The notes under the pieces: model-generated | The model's input: only the letters and a program-made list of their open reading frames with translations | The model's database searches: none | Told to the model about the DNA's origin: nothing | Shown here: positions 21,684 to 26,921 of the stretch, piece by piece | Position numbering within the stretch: position 1 is the first letter of the stretch | Layout: each line of letters opens with the position of its first letter | NCBI GenBank assembly: GCA_035644215.1 | Contig: DASQPA010000370.1 | Span: 1-32,687 of the forward strand | Length of the DNA: 32,687 nt | Reading direction: 5' to 3' | Source: DASQPA01 sp035644215 | GTDB lineage: Bacteria > Acidobacteriota > Thermoanaerobaculia > Multivoradales > UBA5704 | Position numbers and translations under genes: made by a program

Positions 21684-23252
21684 ATGAAAGACGACCAGGA
21701 CCAGCCCGCGAGGTTCGACCGGCGCCAGCTCCTGAAGGGGGTGGCGGCGGCCGGCCTGGTCTCCGCCTTGGGCGGCCTCCAGAGTGCCGCCGGTCGGGGC
21801 AAGGGCCGCGCCAGGAGCCGGGGGGGCACTGGCAACGACCTCATCCGGGCGGAGAACGCCAAGCCGGGCACCACCGACTGGCTGCTGACCCGCACGCTGG
21901 TCGATCCGGCGACCCAGTACCGCTGCCCGGCGATCGAGGGTTACGGCTCGCGGACCAGCCTGCGGGCGGGCGACCGGCTCGCCTTCTTCGTCAGCACCAA
22001 CCCGGCCTCGCCCTTCACCCTCGACCTCTACCGGATGGGCTTCTACGGCGGCAAGGGGGGGCGGCTCGTCGCGCGCCTGGGGCCGTTCCAGGGCCGGGTC
22101 CAGCCCGATCCGCCGATCGGTCCGGAGCGCCTGCGCGACTGCCGCTGGGAGAAGGCGACCGAGATCGTCCTCCCCAAGGACTGGCCGAGCGGGGTCTACC
22201 TGGGGAAGCTCACCGCTCAGCGCGGGGGCGTCCAGAGCTACGTCATCTTCATCGTCCGCGACGACCGCCCGTGCGACCTCCTCTTCCAGTCGAGCGACAC
22301 CACCTGGGCGGCCTACAACCGCTGGCCGAGCCAGTTCTCGCTCTACGACGACGGCAGGAAGATCTGGTACTGGGGGCCGGGGGTGCGGGTGAGCTGGAAC
22401 CGCCCCTACGGCAAGTACTGCCAGATGGTCGACCAGCCGCTCTCCCAGGGCTCGGGCGAGTTCCTGCTCTGGGAGTTTCCCCTCGCCTACTGGCTGGAGC
22501 AGAACGGCTACGACGTCTCCTACATCGGGAACGTCGACACCCACACCGACCCCCAGGGCCTCCTGCGGGCGGGGACCTGGCTGTCGGTGGGGCACGACGA
22601 GTACTGGACGCGGGAGATGCACGACCACGTCCGCGCCGCCCGGGACGCCGGGGTGAACCTCGCCTTCTTCTCCGCCAACACCTGCTACGGGCTGATCGAT
22701 CTCGGCCCCGACACCCAGGGGGTGCCGAACCGCACCTTCTCGCGGATCGGCCAGTTCGGACCGATCGAGGCGCTGAACGTCCTCGACTTCCCGGAGATCA
22801 AGGGCCTGCGCCAGCACGGCCCCGACGAGTCGCTCCTGGTCGGCGCCCGCACCAACTACCCGTTGACCGGCGGCGCCCCCTGGATCTGCGCCGATGCCAA
22901 GCATTGGGTCTTCGAGGGGACCGGGATGAAGGAGGGCGACGGCATCCCCGGCCTGGTGGGCTGGGAGTGGCACGGCCATCCGGCGACGACGATCCCCGGC
23001 CTCGCGATCGTCGCCCAGGGCGACGTCCGGCCGCGTGGCCGCAACCGCATCCGCGGGCACTACACGGCGACGATCTACCCCGGCCCGCAGGGCAACTTCG
23101 TCTGGAACGGCGCCACCATCTGGTGGACGACCGGGCTCTCCTCCCCGCCCGGCTACCTCCTCCCCCGCTTCGGCCGCACCCAGCCGCGCGGCCTGGACCC
23201 GCGGGTGCAGAAGATCACGGCGAACCTGCTGGCGCCGGGGCGGCGGGGCTGA
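21684..23252 (+). CDS. Tat-exported N,N-dimethylformamidase beta-subunit-like protein
   Basis: The 522-residue protein begins with a twin-arginine signal (FDRRQLLKGVAAAGLVSAL, R13-R14), so it is exported folded. The rest matches the C-terminal domain of dimethylformamidase large subunits: AIEGYGSRTSLRAGD and FYGGKGGRLV near the N terminus, VIFIVRDD, TTWAAYNRWP, WEFPLAYWLEQNGYDVSYI, SVGHDEYWT and FFSANTCYG. In the known enzyme this subunit carries the active site and an iron centre ligated by tyrosines and glutamate, but the exported homologues are mostly uncharacterised, so substrate and activity are unknown. The 148-base upstream gap has a consensus TTGACA (21638-21643) but no matching -10 and no Shine-Dalgarno sequence. 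Confidence 0.85.
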   Translation: MKDDQDQPARFDRRQLLKGVAAAGLVSALGGLQSAAGRGKGRARSRGGTGNDLIRAENAKPGTTDWLLTRTLVDPATQYRCPAIEGYGSRTSLRAGDRLAFFVSTNPASPFTLDLYRMGFYGGKGGRLVARLGPFQGRVQPDPPIGPERLRDCRWEKATEIVLPKDWPSGVYLGKLTAQRGGVQSYVIFIVRDDRPCDLLFQSSDTTWAAYNRWPSQFSLYDDGRKIWYWGPGVRVSWNRPYGKYCQMVDQPLSQGSGEFLLWEFPLAYWLEQNGYDVSYIGNVDTHTDPQGLLRAGTWLSVGHDEYWTREMHDHVRAARDAGVNLAFFSANTCYGLIDLGPDTQGVPNRTFSRIGQFGPIEALNVLDFPEIKGLRQHGPDESLLVGARTNYPLTGGAPWICADAKHWVFEGTGMKEGDGIPGLVGWEWHGHPATTIPGLAIVAQGDVRPRGRNRIRGHYTATIYPGPQGNFVWNGATIWWTTGLSSPPGYLLPRFGRTQPRGLDPRVQKITANLLAPGRRG

Positions 23253-23302
23253 GCGCTTCTGACAGGAGGGGGGCGTTTCGAACTCGCAGCAGCCCTCGCT
23301 GA

Positions 23303-23344
23303 TAGACTGCTCCCGAATCCTCTGAAGGAGATCCCCCGACGTGG
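23303..23344 (+). promoter_or_regulatory. orphan gene start: -10-like TAGACT, Shine-Dalgarno and GTG without a gene
   Basis: TAGACT (23303-23308), AAGGAG (23325-23330) and GTG codons at 23341 and 23344 are arranged as the start of a gene, with spacing much like the real starts at 280 and 11042. The frame that follows soon enters the repeat element at 23358 and continues through it for 73 codons without recognisable protein features. It may be the 5' remnant of a gene cut by the repeat insertion. The alternative is coincidence. Confidence 0.35.
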
Positions 23345-23381
23345 TGTCCCCCCCATTGGCCCTAACTTACCGGCGCGGTGC

Positions 23382-23451
23382 CTTCGTAGAGACGACCAGC
23401 CGCTACCACAAAATCCCCCGGAACCACCGCCGCCAGGGCGTCTCCGCAGGC
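23382..23451 (+). repeat. REP-like repeat unit, copy B1
   Basis: This 70-bp unit starts CTTCGTAGAGACGACCAGCC and ends CAGGGCGTCTCCGCAGGC. It is about 85% identical by eye to copy A1 (16260-16330, reversed). Together with B2 it forms an inverted doublet. Confidence 0.8.
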
Positions 23452-23478
23452 CGGGAACGCCTGGGTCCCGGCGGCGTT

Positions 23479-23538
23479 GGAGACGGCCTGGTGTTCGAGG
23501 TCACGGCAAGGGCTGGGGTAGCGGCTGGCCGTCTCTAC
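23479..23538 (-). repeat. REP-like repeat unit, copy B2
   Basis: On the minus strand this 60-bp unit starts GTAGAGACGGCCAGCCGCTA and ends ACCAGGCCGTCTCC, the same plan as A2, B1 and A1. In locus B the GTAGAG ends point outward; in locus A they face each other. Confidence 0.75.
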
Positions 23539-23578
23539 AACCCCTCCCGATCGCAAAGTTAGCGCCTATGCCTGTCCT

Positions 23579-23604
23579 CCCCCCATCCCCAACCGCCCCC
23601 GCCC
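23579..23604 (-). other. G-quadruplex-type motif
   Basis: On the minus strand four runs of at least three G occur in 26 bases, in the pattern GGG-c-GGGGG-cggtt-GGGG-at-GGGGGG. This is a canonical quadruplex-forming pattern with short loops. It lies between the REP-like doublet and the hairpin array. No function can be assigned from sequence. Confidence 0.5.
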
Positions 23605-23649
23605 AAGGGGGGAGGGACGCGGTAGCGGGCGGGAAACACCTTCAGGAGT

Positions 23650-24043
23650 CCCGGATACACATTTCGCGCGTCCGGATGTGTATCCGGGGCTCCGGAAACT
23701 GTTTCGGGTGCGCCAAAAGTCGTTCCGGAGGCTCCGGAAACCGTTTCGGACGCGCCAAAAGTCTTTCGGATGCTCCGGAAACCGTTCCGGATGCTCCGGA
23801 AGTCGTTCCGGAGGCCCCGGATACACATTCCGCGCGTCCGAATGTGTATCCGTGCCTCCGGAAACGTTCCGGAATGTCCCGGAAGTCGTTCCAGACGTTC
23901 CGGGAACTGTTCCGGACGTTCCTGAAGTCGTTCCGGAGGCTTCGGAAACCGTTCCGGACCTTCCCGCAGTCGTTCTGGAAGCTCCCGAAACCGTTCCGGA
24001 CGTTCCCGAAGTCGTTTCTGAAGGTCCCGGAGAGACTCCGACC
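23650..24043 (+). repeat. array of 21-bp palindromic units with two long hairpins
   Basis: About fifteen units of 20-22 bp, most of them 21 bp, run from 23689 to 24043. Their core is TCCGGAA-N4-TTCCGGA, itself an inverted repeat, with the N4 alternating between ACCG and GTCG types, so the higher-order period is 42 bp. Good examples are 23772-23792, 23793-23813 and 23939-23959; units decay towards 24043. Two hairpins interrupt or border the array: arms 23650-23662/23676-23688 (13 bp, perfect) and 23818-23829/23841-23852 (12 bp, perfect), with near-identical loops containing CGCGCGTCCG. Because 21 is a multiple of 3, several frames stay open and show 7-residue periodic peptides, but these look like by-products. 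The array ends 5 bases before the symporter -10. Confidence 0.9.
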
Positions 24044-24048
24044 TCGTG

Positions 24049-24054
24049 TAGACT
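24049..24054 (+). promoter_or_regulatory. -10-like TAGACT directly before the symporter start
   Basis: TAGACT, preceded by TG, lies 8 bases before GTG 24063 with no Shine-Dalgarno sequence, predicting a leaderless mRNA. The same hexamer occurs at 23303-23308. The 21-bp palindrome array abuts it upstream and occupies the place of any -35. Confidence 0.4.
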
Positions 24055-24062
24055 CTCCGGCC

Positions 24063-25490
24063 GTGCAAGCCCAACCGCGTACGATCCACCCCTGGCAAGG
24101 CAGGCTCCTCCTTGCCGCCTTAGCCGCCCTGGCGGTCGCCGCTCTCCTCTCGGTCGGCCAAGGCTACGCCGAGGGCCATGGTCTCCGCCTCCTGCCGCCG
24201 GAGGTGCTCACCGCGGTGCGCTGGGTGGCGATCGCGATCCTCGTCGCCTATGCTGCGGTGCGGCGTTCGCTCACCACCTGGATCCTGACCAGCATGGTGC
24301 TGGGGGCGGAGATCGGCCACGACTTCCCCGCCTTCGCGGTCAACCTGCGGGTCCTCTCCCTCGTCTTCCTGCGGATGATCAAGACGATCATCGGGCCGCT
24401 CCTCTTCGGCACCCTGGTGGTGGGGATCGCCGGGCACACCGACCTGAAGAAGGTCGGGCGGATGGGGGTCAAGGCCCTCGTCTACTTCGAGGTGGTGACG
24501 ACGATTGCCCTCTTCATCGGCCTCGCGGCGATCAACCTGAGCCGCGCCGGGGTGGGGGTCAAGCTCCCCCCCAGCGTGCACAAGGAGGAGCTCGCGGCGG
24601 TCAAGCAGACGCCGACCGACATCATCCTCCACGTCTTCCCGGAGAACATCGCCAAGTCGGTGGCCGACGGGCAGGTGCTGCAGATCGTCGTCTTCAGCAT
24701 CCTCTTCGGCATCGCCCTCGGGCTCCTCCGTGAGGAGCGGCGGCGGCCGATGCTCGAATTCGCCGAGAGCCTGTCGGAGACGATGTTCAAGTTCACCAAC
24801 ATCGTCATGCTCTTCGCCCCCGTGGGGGTGGGCGCGGCGATCGCCTACACCGTGGGACACATGGGCCTGGGGGTCCTCTACAACCTCTTCCAGCTGCTCG
24901 CGACCCTCTACGCGGCCCTGATCGTCTTCCTGCTCGTCGTGCTCCTGCCGGTCGCCCTCCTCGCCAAGGTGCCGATCCGGCGCTTCGTCAAGGCGATCGC
25001 CGAGCCGGTCTCGATCGCCTTCGCCACCACCAGCTCCGAGGCCGCCCTGCCGCGCGCCATGGAGGCGATGGAGGCGTTGGGTGTGCCGCGCCAGATCGTC
25101 GCCTTCGTCATCCCCACCGGCTACAGCTTCAACTTGGACGGCACGACCCTCTACCTCTCCCTCGCCTCGGTCTTCGTCGCCCAGGCGGCGGGCATCGAGA
25201 TGAGCCTCGGCCAGCAGCTCCTCATGGTCTTCACCCTCATGCTGACCAGCAAGGGGGTGGCCGGAGTGCCCCGCGCCTCACTCGTCATCCTCTTGGGCAC
25301 CGCGGCCTCCTTCAACCTCCCCGTCGAGCCGATCTTCATCATCCTGGGGATCGACGAGCTGATGGACATGGCGCGCACCTCGGTCAACGTTATCGGCAAC
25401 TGCCTGGCGACGGTGGTGATCGCGCGCTGGGAGGGGGAGTTCGGAACGGAGGCGCCGCCGCTGGTGGTCGAGGCGGCGATCGCGGACTGA
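24063..25490 (+). CDS. dicarboxylate/glutamate:cation symporter (DAACS family)
   Basis: The 475-residue inner-membrane protein belongs to the GltP/GltT/DctA family, which imports aspartate, glutamate or C4-dicarboxylates with protons or sodium. The two re-entrant hairpins and the substrate site are recognisable: IAFATTSSEAALPRAM (serine-rich HP1), VIPTGYSFNLDGTTLYL (the NMDGT motif as NLDGT), SKGVAGVPRASLVIL (HP2), and ILGIDELMDMARTSVNVIGN with the substrate-binding Asp and Asn. Substrate and coupling ion cannot be settled. The GTG at 24063 is chosen because homology starts there; the frame is open for another 165 codons upstream, but only through the repeat array. Confidence 0.93.
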   Translation: MQAQPRTIHPWQGRLLLAALAALAVAALLSVGQGYAEGHGLRLLPPEVLTAVRWVAIAILVAYAAVRRSLTTWILTSMVLGAEIGHDFPAFAVNLRVLSLVFLRMIKTIIGPLLFGTLVVGIAGHTDLKKVGRMGVKALVYFEVVTTIALFIGLAAINLSRAGVGVKLPPSVHKEELAAVKQTPTDIILHVFPENIAKSVADGQVLQIVVFSILFGIALGLLREERRRPMLEFAESLSETMFKFTNIVMLFAPVGVGAAIAYTVGHMGLGVLYNLFQLLATLYAALIVFLLVVLLPVALLAKVPIRRFVKAIAEPVSIAFATTSSEAALPRAMEAMEALGVPRQIVAFVIPTGYSFNLDGTTLYLSLASVFVAQAAGIEMSLGQQLLMVFTLMLTSKGVAGVPRASLVILLGTAASFNLPVEPIFIILGIDELMDMARTSVNVIGNCLATVVIARWEGEFGTEAPPLVVEAAIAD

Positions 25491-25560
25491 GGAGGGGCCG
25501 GCTTGGTGCTATGGTATCGAGTTTCCCGACACCGTCCGTTCCGGTCCCGTCGAGCTGATC

Positions 25561-25809
25561 GTGCTTGAGCTGGCAGAGAACGAGGAGGAGCGAGCCGCAG
25601 CCTCGCCGGCCCGTGGGCGTCTGGCGGCATTGGCCGCCGAGCTGGCGCAGGACCCGAGACCATTCAGGACGCTGCCTCCGGAGGAGCGCCGGGCGCGTTT
25701 GCGGCGCCTGCGGGGATCTGGCCGCGGTCTCACTTCAGGGAGCGAGGAGCTGGCGCGACGCAAGCAGGAGGAGATCGAGCTCGAGGAACGGAAGCTTGCC
25801 CTGCGCTAG
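25561..25809 (+). CDS. small helical, antitoxin-like protein (uncertain)
   Basis: The 82-residue frame starts at GTG 25561 and is charged and alanine-rich, with SPARGRLAALAAELAQ and a helical acidic-basic tail SEELARRKQEEIELEERK. Tails like this occur in some small antitoxins, but the match is from memory and weak. The frame is open for about 20 codons upstream with protein-like content (YGIEFPDTVRSGPVELI) but no start codon, so the gene may have lost its true 5' end. TATGGT at 25510-25515 could be a -10. No toxin gene follows; a short open stretch VFVHELDRVAEAEVCSIRF in another frame ends at 25879. It may be part of a decayed island. Confidence 0.35.
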   Translation: MLELAENEEERAAASPARGRLAALAAELAQDPRPFRTLPPEERRARLRRLRGSGRGLTSGSEELARRKQEEIELEERKLALR

Positions 25810-25985
25810 ACCGGTCTTCGTGCACGAACTCGACCGGGTCGCCGAGGCGGAGGTCTGCTCGATCCGCTTCATTCGATAGCTCTCTACAGCAACCTAAATC
25901 AGCACCCAGAGAAGAAGATGCCGGCCCCGGACTCACAGGCAGCGGGTAAGGAGGGCGGGCGAGTAGAAGACGCTCGGCGCCGACC

Positions 25986-26072
25986 GACGCGCCTGGATCA
26001 CCTACTCTCGAGCCAGACCTCGGCTTTGACGTCCTCCCAGTTCCGGCCCGCCTCGAAATCGGCACTGGCGGT
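25986..26072. repeat. left direct repeat bracketing the toxin/immunity-like pair
   Basis: This 87-bp stretch matches 26684-26770 in the same orientation at roughly 80-83% identity, counted by eye (about 15 mismatches). The right copy contains the 3' end of the antitoxin gene; this copy is the corresponding broken remnant. The two genes between the copies occupy 26156-26685. Confidence 0.8.
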
Positions 26073-26073
26073 T
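25998..26073 (-). pseudogene. 3' remnant of an addiction-module antitoxin gene
   Basis: On the minus strand the frame ending at TGA (25998-26000) reads ASADFEAGRNWEDVKAEV then WLESR. This aligns with the last 24 residues of the intact antitoxin at 26696-26914 (ASADTEEGRDWEDVNVEI, then WPQSR). Similarity stops at the alanine: the upstream sequence has no matching N-terminal part, and the nearby ATG is in another frame. It is therefore a truncated copy rather than a gene. The 345 bases from 25810 to 26155 contain nothing else I can identify. Confidence 0.75.
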
Positions 26074-26155
26074 GTCCATGCCGCGGGTGCATGGTAGCCT
26101 CAAAGAGGCGAACGGCCGGAGAACCTAGATCATTCCGACCTTGAGCCCAGCGGTG

Positions 26156-26362
26156 ATGTCTCAGTCGCGAGTCATCGCGAAGGGGCGTCGCATCCGGGAT
26201 GTCGAGCGGCTGGTGGCAAGCTACGGGGGCAGGGCCTCTCGATGGGTGAAGAAGAGCAGCCCACGACTGGAAGACGACGATGGACCGTATGAGCTTCACT
26301 GGTACGAGCACCCCGGAATCGGCCAAGTGGAGCTGAAGAGGAAGCAGGTCACGGAACGATGA
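26156..26362 (+). CDS. polymorphic-toxin C-terminal-domain-like small protein
   Basis: The product is 68 residues from ATG 26156; a TTG at 26141 would add five. The core IRDVERLVASYGGRASRWVK followed by KSSPR, YELHWYEHPGIG and VELKRKQV resembles, from memory, C-terminal toxin domains of Rhs/CDI-type polymorphic toxins, which often read RLV-YGG-W-K-SS and then ETHWYE with VEFK-K. If correct, this is the toxin tip without any delivery region. H46-x-Y48 and the lysines could be functional but no catalytic set is proven. Its stop overlaps the next gene as ATGA. No Shine-Dalgarno sequence is visible. Base composition is lower in GC than neighbouring genes, suggesting transfer. An unrelated small protein remains possible. 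Confidence 0.5.
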   Translation: MSQSRVIAKGRRIRDVERLVASYGGRASRWVKKSSPRLEDDDGPYELHWYEHPGIGQVELKRKQVTER

Positions 26363-26685
26363 TCGTCCAGCTACGCGAACGGGATCCACGCTACCTGGAC
26401 CTGACACCGGAGCAGCCCTACGTGGTTCTTGGCATCGAGGCCGATAGTCTCCGGATCCTGAACGACCAGGGGCGCCCCTACCTCTACCCAAATGACCTCT
26501 TCACCATCCTCGACGCTCACGAACCGGTCGACTGGGTTAGCTCGCTAGGCGAAGACAACGAGCGTTACGCCTACCCTCCTCCGCTAAACGACTGCGGATT
26601 CTTCGAGGACTACTTCGACGGCAAGCCCGAGGCAGTGGCCACGTTCTGGCGGGTCATGAACCGGCGCCTCTCGACCGCTGCCTGA
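26359..26685 (+). CDS. immunity-protein-like acidic protein
   Basis: The 108-residue product has net negative charge and the look of a small immunity protein: QPYVVLGIEADSLRILNDQG, then YLYPNDLFTILD, WVSSLGEDNERYAYPP and GFFEDYFDGKPEAVATFWR. I recall similar proteins next to polymorphic toxin tips but cannot name the family. Overlap by ATGA with the preceding toxin-like gene shows coupled translation, as in toxin-immunity pairs. Its stop lies 10 bases from the stop of the convergent antitoxin gene, just inside the right direct repeat. Confidence 0.65.
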   Translation: MIVQLRERDPRYLDLTPEQPYVVLGIEADSLRILNDQGRPYLYPNDLFTILDAHEPVDWVSSLGEDNERYAYPPPLNDCGFFEDYFDGKPEAVATFWRVMNRRLSTAA

Positions 26686-26770
26686 CGCGCCGGGGTCACC
26701 GGCTCTGGGGCCAGATCTCGACGTTGACGTCCTCCCAGTCCCGGCCCTCCTCGGTATCGGCACTGGCGAG
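26684..26770. repeat. right direct repeat (intact antitoxin 3' end)
   Basis: This is the partner of 25986-26072. It runs from the last bases of the immunity-like gene through the final ~25 codons of the antitoxin gene on the minus strand. Duplication of the 3' end of a gene on either side of an insert is what site-specific integration into a gene end would leave, though no integrase is present. Confidence 0.8.
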
Positions 26771-26914
26771 GCGTTCCTCCAGCAGGTCTTTCTGCCATTG
26801 GGGCAAGGGGATGGCGTCCGGCTCGAGCAGGCTGACCCAGATCGCGTCCGCAATCTCCAACCGCTCCTCCTCGGGCAGCTCCATTACCTGACGCTGGATC
26901 TCGGCTTTCGTCAT
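26696..26914 (-). CDS. addiction-module antitoxin-like protein (orphan)
   Basis: The 72-residue protein matches the putative addiction-module component family (TIGR02574/Unstab_antitox), antitoxins usually paired with a RelE/ParE toxin gene just downstream. Typical parts are VMELPEEERLEIADAIWVSL, the middle ALPLPQWQ-like segment (AIPLPQWQKDLLEERLA) and the tail GRDWEDVNVEIW. ATG 26914 has AGGAGG 4 bases upstream; a GTG at 26929 overlaps the permease. The permease stop lies 7 bases upstream, and its TAG falls within the ribosome-binding region, so the gene is coupled to the permease. No toxin follows: the immunity-like gene lies convergent in that place. Confidence 0.82.
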   Translation of the reverse strand: MTKAEIQRQVMELPEEERLEIADAIWVSLLEPDAIPLPQWQKDLLEERLASADTEEGRDWEDVNVEIWPQSR

Positions 26915-26921
26915 ATCCCTC

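Larger units (their letters stand above)
23358..23566. repeat. 209-bp composite element with 11-bp terminal inverted repeats enclosing a REP-like doublet
   Basis: GGCCCTAACTT (23358-23368) and AAGTTAGCGCC (23556-23566) are inverted repeats matching at 10 of 11 positions. Between them lie two oppositely oriented REP-like units (B1 and B2). The outer repeats suggest a small non-autonomous element, but no clear target duplication is seen and the locus at 16260-16406 lacks these ends. Confidence 0.45.

Noticed and set aside
23650..24043. CRISPR array
   Set aside because: Units are contiguous 21-bp palindromes with no unique spacers of constant length, and no cas genes are present.
23568..24062. 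A 165-residue N-terminal extension of the symporter, in frame and open through the repeat array
   Set aside because: The extension consists of repeat translation with several equally open frames, and symporter homology starts at the GTG at 24063 just after a -10-like hexamer.
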